Part shown: one piece after another, positions 32,249 to 43,673 of the stretch
How positions within the stretch are numbered: position 1 is the first letter of the stretch
How the letters are laid out: each line of letters opens with the position of its first letter
NCBI GenBank assembly: GCA_021014325.1
Contig: CM037474.1
Location: forward strand, 5,026,488-5,090,487
DNA length: 64,000 bases
Source of the DNA: Plazaster borealis
Lineage: Eukaryota > Echinodermata > Asteroidea > Forcipulatida > Labidiasteridae
Direction: 5' to 3'
Program-made: the position numbers and the translations under genes
Notes under the pieces: generated by a model
Told to the model about the DNA's origin: nothing
The model's database searches: none
What the model saw: only the letters and a program-made list of their open reading frames with translations

Positions 32249-32448
32249 CAGAGCTGCCAACATTTGCATCTTGCAATCAGGGAGATTTTTTATAAAAACA
32301 ATCAGGGAGATATTTAGAATTACATTCAACATATTAGGGGAAAGTTTCCATAATCAGGGAGATTTTTCAAATTTGATCATCAGAACATGGAAAGATTGGT
32401 TTACTTTCAGGGAACTTTCTGCAGAATCAGGGAGAGTTGGCAGCTCTG
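32249..32448. mobile_element. Short MITE family G, copy 1
   Basis: A 200-bp element with termini CAGAGCTGCCAAC and GTTGGCAGCTCTG and internal repeated CAGGGAGAT. Matches 53301-53489. Confidence 0.85.
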
Positions 32449-32478
32449 CAACAGACTAAAAGTTTGGAATTGACAATA

Positions 32479-33153
32479 GACTGTGCAAGTCTCGCGCATA
32501 TTTGAACTTCCGGGACCATTGTGGTCCCAACCATATGGAGATTTACGTGGGCAAGATTTTGTTTTGTCAATTATTTTAGTTTAATGTGGTTTATGACCAT
32601 GAAAAATATATATGTTGTTGGGAATGTAATACTTAGTTATAAAAAATATGAAAGTAAAATCAATTCAACAATATAACGAAGAAAACACGAGAATTAAACT
32701 TGACCTCAGCTTCCGGTTACTGCCAAAAACTAAGAATTTTGTGCTCACCTCCGATCACAAAACTATTGTAAACGCTTGTTTTGGAATTGCAACGCGAAGC
32801 CTTTTCATAGCACTCTATAATTGTTAAGGCGTCAGCATCCTCTAAAAACTGCGTCAAGCGTTAATTTACCGCTCGTGTGACCTTCGCGAATCCGCGTAAG
32901 GGGTTTCTGAAAAGTTAAGATCAAATAAGCATCCTTGTCCCAGAGTTTTAATTTTGTTTCAATAATAATTAACACATTATTTGTGTATTTATTATAAAAA
33001 CTAAAACTGATTTTATAAACATGTAATGAGTATTTTTGTTGTTCAGAGTTTCTCATTAGATATAATTTAAAACAAAGATTTGATTTTTAGAAAAAACAAA
33101 GTTCTTCGTTTGACCTGTTTTCTCGTTCCGATACGCGCGAGACTTGCACAGTC
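32479..33153. mobile_element. TA-flanked TIR element (GACTGTGCAAGTCTCGCGC)
   Basis: About 675 bp with 20-bp termini GACTGTGCAAGTCTCGCGC and GCGCGAGACTTGCACAGTC, TA on both sides, which suggests Tc1/mariner-type mobilisation. Solo or partial ends occur at about 28768-28800 and 50435-50480. No transposase frame. Confidence 0.82.
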
Positions 33154-33307
33154 TATAAGGAAAGATGAGATCTGAATGGTATTGAACTTACTGTCGGATG
33201 TGGCACACAATACGGTCTGGATTCTTATCTTAGCCTGACATTAAATTTAAGAATAAACGTAACCTGACTGGAGGTCCTATTTGAACTTTGACCTAACTTT
33301 AACCTAC

Positions 33308-33379
33308 CATTGTAGCAGTCTCGCATGTATAGCGGCACATCAGCCTAGAATTGCACGTATTCACTCCCCTTGGTCCGAC
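33308..33379 (-). CDS. STAB-like: Stabilin-like exon 15: Cys-box, module 2
   Basis: The 72-bp exon, phase 0 to 0, encodes NTCNSRLMCRYTCETATM, corresponding to the GC..QCRLTEVRQEC part of exon 1. Acceptor TATTCAG, donor ATG|GTAGGT. Confidence 0.88.
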
Positions 33380-33579
33380 CTGAATAATAGAAATACATAT
33401 AATAATTAATAATTTGGTCGGCTAATCAATCGAAAGATTGTATTTCGTTCGGTTGAACTGGGTGAATAAGAACGAAATGTAGTTCTCAATAATGGTAGCT
33501 ATCACGAAGTACTATCACAAAGTAGCGCACAAAGTACTTATTTCCAGTAACAAAAGGCCGTAAGCAATCAAATCTGTGT

Positions 33580-33885
33580 GGCGTGGCGTGGCCGAGTGGT
33601 CTAGTTCACTGGACCCAAGCTCTGGTGCGGTCAGCAGCAGAGTGTGGGTTCGAATCCCGGTCGTGACACTTGTGCCCTTGAGCAAGGCACTTAACCATAA
33701 TTGCTTCGTAAAAGTTGGGAAGGTAGTGCATTCTGCTCTACCAGCCAGGCTCCTAGTGGATGATACCCATGCCTACATCCTTACGGACTGTGAAGGGGGC
33801 AACCCTGTTTCAGCCCCAGGAGTAAGTGTAGCCCTCACCTTGAAGTGGCCTCCGGCCTTGTGAGTTGGGCGATATCTCATAATTT
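33580..33885 (+). mobile_element. SINE-L subfamily 4 copy
   Basis: Good tRNA-like head (GTGGCCGAGTGGTCTAG, GGGTTCGAATCCC) with a different tail (CTGCTCTACCAGCCAGGC, CAACCCTGTTTCAGCCCCAG). The tail recurs at 42375-42550. Confidence 0.75.
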
Positions 33886-34344
33886 TTTTATGAAAAAAAA
33901 CCAACAAAAAATGCAAAACAATTAAATTGCTAGAATAACCCGAAAGAGATGTTTTCCCATTCCTATGCAGAATTTAACCTTCCTATGATGACTAATGAAT
34001 GGCAGAAAAACGATCAAACTTTCACACTCGGTTCTCTTAAAACACAACTTTGCACATTAATTGCTTACGCCCTTTCTCCTGTAACTTCTCGTTGTGTCCT
34101 TCTTCCACGCACTTGACAAAAATTGTGATATGTTTGTAACCTTTCTCCTCATGTCTTTAATTGTAATCGCTGATTTTCTGTCAAGTTAAGCTCGGGTCAT
34201 ACTTTGCGCAAATGCGAATGTGAAGCGAATTTGTTACCACAAATTTGCAACAAACGTTTCCGCTCAGATGTTGAAATGTGCTCAACTCCTTGCGAGATAA
34301 ATGAGTTGTATATATCAAATTTACTTCACATTTGCATGAAGTAC

Positions 34345-34825
34345 GGTTCAAGCCTCGCTACCATGGGCAGCGCGCCGTATCGTTACCTCTCATCACTAAC
34401 CCCTGGTAGGGATGTACTGAAAAACAGGGCTGATTGGCTAACCAAAAGTGACTACTTTGCGTGCACGCTTGTTAAAAACTTTTGAGCGCTTGTATGGCAC
34501 TTGTAGGATGCTTAGTACGTGCATGTGAAAATGTATTTGACGTGATTCCATTTCAAATTAATCATGTTTTGACACGGTCTCCCTAAACTGCATACAGTTT
34601 GACATATCACAAGATCAAAAAATAATGAGAGGGGACCAGTTGCTCTTTGACTTGATGCCTCTTTTGCGGGCAACCATACATGAGCGGGCGCGTAGAGTGG
34701 ATCAGCCACAGGCCTAATTAAAATGTGCTAGATTCTAGCACATGTTAATTCCAGGGGTTATGAGCGAGCAAGGCATGCTGGGAAAAAATGGCGCTGCAAG
34801 ATTCATCACCCCTGGGAACAAGGTT
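34345..34825. repeat. Dispersed repeat K, copy 2 (inverted)
   Basis: Inverted partner of 3085-3515; both end near CCCCTGGGAACAAGGTT-like text. It stops about 45 bp from exon 14. Confidence 0.7.
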
Positions 34826-34872
34826 GGTACGGTCCAAGTTCTAGTAAAAATGTCACGTAAAAATAAACTTAC

Positions 34873-34926
34873 AAATGTAGTTCCCGGTGGGCAAGCTGTT
34901 GTGTTATCACAATCGAAACAAGTAAC
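34873..34926 (-). CDS. STAB-like: Stabilin-like exon 14: Cys-box, module 2
   Basis: The 54-bp exon, phase 0 to 0, encodes VTCFDCDNTTACPPGTTF. Its CPPGT matches the N-terminal Cys-box in exon 1 and the CPPET of exon 30, which marks the start of the second module. Confidence 0.88.
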
Positions 34927-35395
34927 CTGTGCAAGTATAGCAGAAAATATTTACAAAAAATAGTTAATGGCCTGACGTTTACACCCCAGCAGAGTTTTTG
35001 TTGAAGGCTAAATGACAACACAACACACATAAACAGGTATACAAGTGTAACAGACGCAGTTAAGTGGAAATACATGAATAGACAGAAAAAGCAAGGGTTA
35101 AACAAAGAATAAGGAGACATAGGAGGGGGGTTGGAGGGAAGGGGCTGGTTGGACCACAAGAAGTTGGAACCACAAAGGACAAAATCAAAAGGTGGGAAGA
35201 GGGAGAGAAAGTAATTAATTGGTGAATAAGGCAGACCAAAAAGAGGATATCTGTGGGGAAAAGGAGAAGGCAAAAACAAAAGGCTGTTAGTAACTTCCTT
35301 CTTAGATATTCAGAACATATTTATTATAACATTTTAATGAAGGCTGTTAACTGTGCATTGGACATGCTAAACTAAAATAACACTTTAATTAACCC

Positions 35396-36660
35396 TCCCA
35401 CCGTCTGACCATTCAATGACATCCACTGTGGTTTTGAATGAAAGAAACTATGCCAGCCTGCAATATGATATTATGTGATGAATGCACACACAGTACACAA
35501 TCAACCCTCCTACTGTCTGACCATTCAATATCATCAACAGTGGTTTCGAATGATAGATAAACTATGCTTGCCTGCAATATGATATCATGTGATCAATTCA
35601 TACACAGTACACAGTCAACCCTCCTACTGTCTGACCATTCAATGTCATCCATTGTGGTTTTGAATGAAAGAAACTATGCCAGCCTGCAATATGATATCAT
35701 GTGATGAATGCATACACAGTACACAGTCAACCCTCCTACTGTCTGACCATTCAATATCATCCACTGTAGTTTTGAATGATAAAACTATGCCAGCCTGCAA
35801 TATGATATCATGTGATCAATGCATACACAGCACACAGTCAACCCTCCTACTGTCTGACCATTCAATGTCATCCATTGTGGTTTTGAATGAAAGAAACTAT
35901 GCCAGCCTGCAATATGTTATCATGTGATGAATGCACACACAGTACACAATCAACCTTCCTACTGTCTGACCATTCAATGTCATCCATTGTGGTTTTGAAT
36001 GAAAGAAACTATGCCAGCCTGCAATATGATATCATGTGATGAATGCAAACACATTACACAATCAACCTTCCTACTGCCTGACCACTCAATATCATTCACT
36101 GTGGTTTCGACTGATAAACTAAGCCAGCCTCCAATGATATCCTGTGATGAATGCATACACAGTACACAGTCAACCCTTCTACTGTCTGACCATTCGATAT
36201 CATCCACTGTGGTTTTGAATGATAAAACTATGCTAGCCTGCGATATGATATCATGTGATGAATGCATACACAGTGCAGTCATCCTTCCTACTGTCTGGCC
36301 ATTCAATATCATCCACTGTGGTTTTGAATGATAAACTAAGCCAGCCTCCAATGTATCATGTGGTAGATGCATCTACACAGTACACAGTCAACCCTCCTAC
36401 TGTCTGACCATTCAATACCATCCACTGTGGTTTTGAATGAGAGACAAACAATTCAAAGAAAAAATATTTATTTCAACATTTTAATGAAGGCTCTTTTGGA
36501 AACTGTGCATTGGACATGCTACAATAAAATAACACTTTAACCCTCCAACTGTTTGACCATTCAATGTCATCCACTGTGGTTTTGGATTGTAGATAAACTA
36601 AGCAAGCCTACAATGATATCATGTGGTGAATACAATACACAGTACACGGTCAACCGTGGT
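35396..36660. repeat. ~111-bp satellite, long array
   Basis: About eleven units with TATGCCAGCCTGCAATATGA and CAACCCTCCTACTGTCTGAC. The text AACATTTTAATGAAGGCT...TGTGCATTGGACATGCTA precedes the array at 35323 and recurs inside it at 36472, so flank plus array behave as a larger unit. Confidence 0.9.
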
Positions 36661-36697
36661 CATTCTCTTTGAATGATAGACAACAGTGTTATGTTAA

Positions 36698-37074
36698 AGG
36701 GATTGTAAACGTTTGGTAATTAGAACCCACTGTTTGTTTCAATCCGATATAGTTGTAGACACATACCGTAAAACTAACCTGTGAAAATTTAATTTCAAAA
36801 GGTGGTAGTATTTTTGAGATATTGCTGAAAATCTGGAGCGGTTATGTCCACGCAGGAAGAATAATCTGCAATTGGAATACACAATCTGAAAAACGTTACT
36901 GCAGTACGCTTCTTAGATTCAAATTTTGGGGGATATTTTTTTCCATAACGGCAGTACTTTGAAGTGAAAAGTTTCATAAAATGCATTATACTATTCAAAG
37001 CTGCTGTACTTCTTACCAAGTAAGTTTTTATTGCCATTAATTTTCAGAGTCATTACTAAACGTATACAGACCCT
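36698..37074. mobile_element. TTAA-flanked MITE family E
   Basis: 377 bp, flanked by TTAA (36694-36697, 37075-37078). Ends AGGGATTGTAAACGTTTGG and AACGTATACAGACCCT. Same family as 47500-47887. Confidence 0.85.
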
Positions 37075-37132
37075 TTAATTTTAACACAAGAAAATGAAAA
37101 ACACAAATCTAGAACTCAAATTTTTGTTTTAC

Positions 37133-37288
37133 CGTCCTGTTAACGTAATTGACGCTGTCACATCTATGTGATATCAGCGGGTTAATATCAGGTGGTACAA
37201 GCAGTCCGTCAATACTGTGAATGTAGCCGTTCAAAGCGACGATGTCTGAAAACGTCATATTTGAGTGGCCATCCAATTGAATCAAGCC
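37133..37288 (-). CDS. STAB-like: Stabilin-like exon 13: FAS1-2 end
   Basis: The 156-bp exon, phase 0 to 0, encodes IVALNGYIHSIDGLLVPP, the H2 box that ends FAS1-2, and then the link HRCDSVNYVNRT into the second Cys-box. Donor ACG|GTAAAA is 58 bp from a TTAA-flanked MITE. Confidence 0.92.
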
Positions 37289-37496
37289 CTGGTGGAAGAC
37301 ACAAACAAAAGCTACTCATCAAAAAAAGCCCGCTGAAATTAAACTGCAGAGGCAAAAATATGATATCAATTCAATTCAATATTTTATTAGCCATGTTAAC
37401 TCTTTCGGTGCCCGCTTTTTTTGTTGGCGTTTTAAACCTAAAATGCCCAGCTTTTTAAGGTGTTTTTTTCAAAATTCTGTAAACAAAAATAAACAA

Positions 37497-37877
37497 AATT
37501 CAAGCTCTGTGCACTGGGTTCTTTTACGTGCATTACAAAACACACGGGACCTACGGCTTTACGTCCCATCCGAAGGACGCAGCAATAATGGTAAAGCATC
37601 TTGCTCAAGTGTCATAATAAAAAATCATAATAATAAAGAATACTTAGTTTAGCGCCGGTATCCGCCTAAAAGGCGCTCATGGCACTTGAGGAGGAAAAAC
37701 AAATTAGGACTGTGGATTGTGCGATTAAGCTTGTTTGAACAGGTGAGATTTTAAGTTTGTCTTGAATGTTGTGATGGATGGAGATGATTTGACAGTCAGG
37801 GGACTCAAACCAACACACTGCTGACCAGAAACACCAGAGCTTGAGTCTTATGCTCTTAACCGCTCGGCCACGACACG
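37497..37877 (-). mobile_element. SINE-L copy interrupted by an insertion
   Basis: Head and B-box complement at 37797-37877, centre at 37497-37612. The intervening 37613-37796 (TTAGCGCCGGTATCCGCC, GGCGCTCATGGCACTTG) is foreign. Confidence 0.75.
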
Positions 37878-37878
37878 C

Positions 37879-37972
<94 letters not shown>
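37878..37972. repeat. (ATT)n microsatellite
   Basis: About 31 ATT units adjoining the 5' end of the SINE at 37877 and 29 bp from exon 12. Confidence 0.95.
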
Positions 37973-38000
37973 ATTAGAACAGGAAATTACTCATACTTAC

Positions 38001-38081
38001 ATTAGACCTAATTTGAAAGTTGGTCGTTGAACCATGTAGTGAGGTCACAGCACCTCTTGAAATCAGGTCTAGCATAAGAAA
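38001..38081 (-). CDS. STAB-like: Stabilin-like exon 12: FAS1-2 middle
   Basis: The 81-bp exon, phase 0 to 0, encodes FLMLDLISRGAVTSLHG and FQIRSN, the FAS1 beta strands after the HVV segment. The acceptor TGTGTAG is chosen over a nearer CTAG, which would put a stop codon in frame. Confidence 0.88.
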
Positions 38082-38632
38082 CTACACACACAGATAAAAA
38101 AATGTCATTGATAGCGAATGTCTCATTAAATAATTTAAGAAATTCAAATCACTTTTAAACTACTGTTAAATGCAAAACCAACAGGTACAAGAACAGTTTA
38201 GCTAAGTTGTTGAATAAGCAGTGTTGATCCTTTGGCTAATGTATGGTTTTTATCCAGCCCTTTATTTTTATTTTTGTGATCCCTTTTAATTGATTGAGAT
38301 TTGTCTGGTCATGTTTGTCAAATAGTCTACTGAAAAAAAAAAAAAAAAAAAAAAGTAGTATAAAAAAAGCAATTTGCAAAATTTGCAAAATTTATTTTAT
38401 TTTTTTTATATTTTTTTTATTTTTTTAATCTCAAAAAGGCTATGGCCATATCTGTCTCATGACATACACTCTGACTGTGTGACTGATTCCATGATTGTAT
38501 CATCAATCAATCAATCCACACACACCCCATCACAAACGTACCTCCACGGAAAAACACTGAAAATTGACGCCGCATGAGGTCACGAGAGTGACAAATTTCA
38601 GTGGCAGATTTTAGCGCTTTATAAGAAGCCAC

Positions 38633-38664
<32 letters not shown>

Positions 38665-38751
38665 CCTACCAGCCGCACTACTGTTGCACTGACACAACAA
38701 AATAATTAAATCAACCAATTATTCTTATAATAAAGTAATTCAACTGCTTAC

Positions 38752-38805
38752 CGATTGATCCTGAACGACATGGTTTCGCAGAAGGGCAATAAGCTTTGAA
38801 CGTCC
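38752..38805 (-). CDS. STAB-like: Stabilin-like exon 11: FAS1-2 middle
   Basis: A 54-bp micro-exon, phase 0 to 0, encoding GRSKLIALLRNHVVQDQS. LLRNHVV is the conserved FAS1 helix plus 'HVV' strand. Flanked by TTGCAG and GTAAGC. Confidence 0.9.
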
Positions 38806-38894
38806 CTGCAAGTAAACAAAAATAGTTTGCTGGATGATTTGAATTTCCTTTTCTATTTACCAACCAAACCACATATGCTAAGCATTATTACCAC

Positions 38895-39438
38895 TGGCCC
38901 AATTTCATAGAACTAAGCACAACAAATTTATGCTTACCAGAATAAGGTTACCAGTCAAAATACCTTGTCACATGCACCATTTCTGACTGGTATCCTGCTA
39001 ATTTTTGCTAAGTTTACAATTTGTGGGCAAAATTTTCTGCTTAAAGGTATTGTACACGTTTGGTAATGACTCAAAACAAATATTAGCATAAAAACTTACT
39101 TGGTAACAAGCACAAAAAGCTGTTGATAGTATTAAACATTGTAGGAAACGACTCCCTCTGAAGTAACATAGTTTTTGAGAAAGAGGTAATTTCTCACTAA
39201 AATAATAAAAACTTCTTGCAAAAAGTTTTTATCCCTGTCTGAAAGCACAAAAATTTGTACAACAAGGGTGTTTTTTCTTTCATCATTTTCTTGCAACTTT
39301 GATGACCAATTGAGCCCAAATTTTCACAGGCTTGTTATTTTATGCATATGTTGTTGGGATACACCAAGTGAGAACACTGGTCTTTGACAATTTCCAAACG
39401 TGTTCAGTGCCTTTAAGCAGCTCTATAAAACTGGGCCC
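38895..39438. mobile_element. Foldback MITE family A interrupted by family B
   Basis: The family A outer parts (38895-39050 and 39417-39438) are split at TTAA by the family B element at 39055-39412. Confidence 0.8.
39055..39412. mobile_element. TTAA-flanked MITE family B nested in family A
   Basis: 358 bp; TTAA at 39051-39054 and 39413-39416; ends AGGTATTGTACACGTTTGG and CCAAACGTGTTCAGTGCCT. Its middle holds a short hairpin (AAACTTCTTGCAAAAAGTTT). Confidence 0.87.
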
Positions 39439-39459
39439 TACTCTTACAAGAACCACACT

Positions 39460-39652
39460 GGGCCCAATTTCATAGAGCTGCTTAAGCACAAAAAGTAGCT
39501 AAGCACAACAAAATTATGCTTACCAAAATATGGTTACCAGCCAAAATGCCATTTTTCATGTAGAATCTGTGACTGGTATCCTGCTAAGTTTTGCTTAGCA
39601 GAATCTTTTTAAGCAATATTTTCTGCTTAAGCAGCTCTATGAAATTGAGCAC
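39460..39652. mobile_element. Foldback MITE family A, intact copy
   Basis: GGGCCCAATTTCATAGAGCT at the left, CTCTATGAAATTGAGC at the right; shows the uninterrupted TTCTGCTTAAGCAGCTC target for comparison with the nested copies. Confidence 0.85.
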
Positions 39653-39722
39653 TGGTCTTGTCATTATTTTCACTAATCATCTCTAGTCTTCGTCAGGAAA
39701 GCTGTTAAGAAAGTTGTTTTAC

Positions 39723-39839
39723 CTCTGAAGACATTAAGTAGTCAATGGAGCCTTCTGGTAGCTGGTTAAACGCCTTATTCATTGGTGCTAGAATCGTATA
39801 AAAACCGTTAGGCCTGATCACGTTGCTGATTCCAACACT
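39723..39839 (-). CDS. STAB-like: Stabilin-like exon 10: FAS1-2 start
   Basis: The 117-bp exon, phase 0 to 0, encodes SVGISNVIRPNGFYTILAP then MNKAFNQLPEGS, the H1 region of the second FAS1 domain. Acceptor is TTCAG, donor GAG|GTAAAA. Confidence 0.92.
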
Positions 39840-40011
39840 CTGAACAAAAAAAACCATTAGAAGTCATTAGACTTTATAATAATAATAAAAAGCCAAACTT
39901 ATAAAGTGTGAAACATAAGTTAAGGAAATCCTGATGCGCTGCACAGACATGAAAAACACAATTAACAACCAAAAAACAAATCTGTAGAGAAGAGTAGCCT
40001 AGATTTTAGCT

Positions 40012-40517
40012 TAGGGACCTTGTCAAACTTAGTCCAGGACAACCAGCAGATAAGTACCGTCCGGGACAAGGTTTTTTACCCTGCTGTTAATTCACCTTGT
40101 TAGAAATTCGGTGTGATAAAACATGGGAGAAGTTCACAGTGCCTGGGGTTACATTTGTATACAAACTGCTGAGACTGTAGATCGCCATCTGCTGGAAAAC
40201 AAGCAGGGGATCTCTACGTGTCTCACTACAAAATCACACTGAACATCTTGGTTAAATACAATGACCCCCAAACCTTCCAGATCGGTCCAAAACCAGAAAT
40301 TTGTTTATACTACATTTAATCAGCGAGTCAAACTACAGAGCGCTCAGCGGGGTGCATTGCAGAGGGCATGCCTTTAGTGCATCAGAGAACTGTGTGCATT
40401 TCAGCGAGTAAAACCATGTCTCTCATAGAAATACAGTCCGACGGAAATCCAACAAAAAATTTACATCGGAGAATTGTTATCCGACTACCTCTCCTGGATT
40501 AATTTTGACAAGACCCC
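40012..40517. mobile_element. ~500-bp TIR element H, copy 2
   Basis: Left terminus GGGACCTTGTCAAACTTAG; right terminus is its near complement (TTAATTTTGACAAGACCCC). Inverted relative to 7536-8030. No coding capacity seen. Confidence 0.75.
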
Positions 40518-40983
40518 TCAGTCAATCAAGTGAGGTTTGCGGTGACACTGAGAAGAACAAAGAGTTTGACAACTCAAAGTTTCAATCCCAAATCTTTCCT
40601 TTTTTTTTAAATCAGTCTCACCAGCATCAAGGTCTGCATGCGATTAAATCTTCCTGTGGTGGAGATGATGGTAGTTACAGACTCCTGGCAACACGACAAG
40701 AAAGAAAACACAAATTAGTGAATGCGGGAAGAAAAATCTTTGCTTCTTGAATTTATGTCATTAAAGCGGCACATTGCCTTCAAATCTCTCAACATTTTGC
40801 TGTTTTAAGTTGCTCCTTATCCTTTTCAAGAGTTGTTCATGCACAAAAACACCTACAGTGTGCTGTAATAAGTGAGTAGTGATTAAACAAAAAAACCGTT
40901 ACCTCTTGAAATACAACCAGCGGAACATACGGTCCGCCATTTTGTGTAGTCTAAACATTTTTTAAGCAATATTATCTGCTTAA

Positions 40984-41439
40984 AGGCACTGGACACATTT
41001 GGTAACTACTCAAAATATAGAGCTGTTGATAGTGTAAAACATTGTGAGGAACGACTCCCTCCAAAAGTTATGTGAAAGCAGAGCGAACGGACGTGTTTTG
41101 TGGTAGCTCCCGAAAAGTTTACTTAGCCCATACACATACTCATCTTCCCACTCGATGTAAGGCTGTAAATCGATGTAAGGCTATAAATCGATGTAAGGCT
41201 GCAAATCCTCTGTTCTCTGAATATGAAATCTGAAAAAGACTTCAGGCCTGAAGCCTTTTTCAGGCATCTGAAAGCACACAAATTTGTGCAACAAGGGTGT
41301 TTTTTTCTTTCATTATTTTCTTGCAACTTCGAAAACCAATTGAGCCCAAATTTTTACAGGTTTGTTATTTTATGCATATGTTTGGATACACCAAGTGAGA
41401 ACACTGGTCTTTGACAATTACCAAACGTTTCCAGCGCCT
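40984..41439. mobile_element. TTAA-flanked MITE family B, second nested copy
   Basis: TTAA at 40980-40983 and 41440-41443; starts AGGCACTGGACACATTTGG. The flanks (ATCTGCTTAA, TTAAGCAGCTCTATAAAATC) are family A, the same position as at 39.05 kb. It contains a short GATGTAAGGCT triplication. Confidence 0.85.
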
Positions 41440-41467
41440 TTAAGCAGCTCTATAAAATCAGGCCAAG

Positions 41468-41750
41468 GGCCCAATTTCATAGAGCTGCTTAACGGTAAGC
41501 AAATTTTCGTGTTAACTGTAGCAGAAAAATTTGCTTATCCATAAGCGTATTTCACAGGTTAGCAAGAAAATTAGGTGGCCATCTTGTGCGTTCACAATGG
41601 ATATGCATTGTTACGTCATTCATTTTCATACAGTAAGCACCAGAAGGTTAGCGTGCCTTTTCGTGTGCTAACGGTTAGCAGCGCTATGAAATGGAAACTC
41701 GCTGCTAAGCACAAAACGTGTGCTTAGCAGCTGTATGAAATTGGGCCCTG
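41468..41750. mobile_element. Foldback MITE family A, long variant
   Basis: Starts GGGCCCAATTTCATAGAGCT, ends AGCTGTATGAAATTGGGCCC; ends 8 bp before exon 9. Confidence 0.82.
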
Positions 41751-41757
41751 GTCTTAC

Positions 41758-41901
41758 CTCTGGGTTATTGGCTACTAAGGGCGGCTCATAAAGGACTCTG
41801 TCAATCACATGGATCACTCCATTAGCAGCGGGGATGTCCTGGTAGATCAGTTTACCCTTCTCATTACTTCCTTCAATTCTGTACCTCAGGACATCTGGAT
41901 T
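41758..41901 (-). CDS. STAB-like: Stabilin-like exon 9: FAS1-1 end
   Basis: The 144-bp exon, phase 0 to 0, encodes NPDVLRYRIEG and the H2-box AANGVIHVIDRVLYEPP that closes FAS1-1. Donor GAG|GTAAGA lies directly beside a foldback element ending at 41750. Confidence 0.92.
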
Positions 41902-42079
41902 CTGAGCACACAACAAATTTCAGTCAAAACATCAAAATGAACTTGTTACCGGATTACTGCACAATCCTTTTGCTTTCCAGAGTGGCAAATCAAAACCACC
42001 AAATCATACTCTATAATTATTACAGGTAAAATGCAAACAAAACAACTTGCTCAAACCTGAAAAGTAAACGAGTAGAATA

Positions 42080-42370
42080 GTTATAGATGTTAAATTTGCA
42101 TCGGGGATGAAGAATATTATTTGGTTTTACCCTTACACCGATGTGTGCAAAGCACGTATACTCGGTACTTTCCCCGAGTCCTGTGAAAAAAATACACAGG
42201 CAATATTACTCAGGAGGAATTCGAACCCACGGCCTTCGCCATTCTGGAGAAGATGTCTTACCACTAGACCACCACGATTGCCCAGTAGCTAGAGGCAGTT
42301 CGAATCCTATATTTTAGCAGCGGGTACCGCAACAATTTCAGTAGATGATAAACTTGCATCGGGGATAAAT
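42080..42370 (-). mobile_element. SINE-S copy
   Basis: Reverse copy: GGAATTCGAACCCACGGCC, CTAGACCACCACGATTGCCC, with GCATCGGGGAT text at both ends. Confidence 0.78.
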
Positions 42371-42374
42371 ATTA

Positions 42375-42550
42375 TGTTACCAGCAGGCCTGATACTTCAC
42401 AAAGACAACAGAATGTGAAGTGGGTAACCCTGTTTCAGCACCAGGAATTGGTGGCAACGTGCCCCTGGTGACAGCTGATTTGGGTCAACAGCGCAAGTCT
42501 GTTAAGTGTAGCCTTTGCCTTGTGATGTTAGGTGATTTCTTTTGTTTAAA
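42375..42550 (+). repeat. SINE-L subfamily 4 tail
   Basis: AACCCTGTTTCAGCACCAGG and TGTAGCCTTTGCCTTGTGA match the tail of 33580-33885. Confidence 0.6.
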
Positions 42551-43092
42551 TTTTATTAATAATATAAAAAGCGGATCAGGAAACCCCTTAGAGGGTTTAA
42601 CCTTTGTAGTGACTGCTCCTTTAACTAATTCACAATATTGTAAATAAAGCAACTGGCCAATCAACAGACACCAGCAGCTGGTATCCCAAAAGTTACGAGA
42701 ATTGTAAATAGTTTTCACTGATGTGTGGACATGTGTGTCGTCAGAGCAGCCATCTTTATTCTACTGTTCTTGAACTTGTAAAAGTTGAATCAAAGTTTTC
42801 ACAACGTTAAATTTTTGCTAGCTGTATATTCAACATTAACTGTTTCAACATTAACTGTTCCATCGTTAATTGAAAACATTTCGTCCAGTTAGTAATCGTC
42901 TGTATTTTATGTCCTGAACAATCGGAGAGACCATAAACTTTCCTAAATCTAGACGTGGGCACGTCCAGTTTCCAGCGCTGCGGGAGAAAGTCCGTTCTGC
43001 TGTGGTGACTGTTGGCATTGCATAGTTGGTGAGTCAGAGTAGTGCAGTCAGTCTTTGACATTAAGAATTACTACACCTTCATTGATTCTTAC

Positions 43093-43239
43093 CCCATCTT
43101 TTGGTGTGACTTCAGCCATGATACCGGCCAGCGTGTAGATTGATCTTGTTCTATTTAGCATGTAGGTGTCCAAGTATGTGGGTATAACATGGAGCTTCAT
43201 CAAGTAACGTGCAAGCTCTTCGTCTCCTTCCAGCTCGGA
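43093..43239 (-). CDS. STAB-like: Stabilin-like exon 8: FAS1-1 middle
   Basis: The 147-bp exon, phase 0 to 0, contains LARYLMKLHVIPTYLDTYML, the helix and 'HV(I/V)' segment in the middle of FAS1-1. It has the same length as exon 42, which encodes the matching part of FAS1-5. Confidence 0.92.
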
Positions 43240-43673
43240 CTGAAAATAAAAATCACAAAATAATTTGCACCTTCCTTGAAACCCCATCTTGGTAAACGTT
43301 TTCCTCAAGGGTTTGCCCTTAATTTATAAACTATAATACTAATAACATTTATGACGCGCCTTTTCCAAAGGTTGCAAACCGCACCAAGAACAAACACATG
43401 TATGAATTAAGCGAACAAGTAGGTCTTAAGAGCGTATTTAAACATGTGTATTGAGGTGCAGCATCAAACTGATTGTGGGATGGAGTTCCAGATTCTTGGA
43501 CCTACTACAGAAAGATTTTATCTCCTGCTTTCTTTGCAGTACGGAGAATACGTAGGTTTCACTGGGAGCCAAAGTTTTTTCGTGTCATTGTTGAGAGATC
43601 CAGTGAGCTCGAAATGCTATTCTGAAGAAGATTCAGTGGTTACTTTGTACATTATTAAGGCAGTCTTGTATAT

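Noticed and set aside
33583..33670. tRNA-Leu gene
   Set aside because: The cloverleaf is imperfect, and the sequence continues into a SINE tail shared with other copies.
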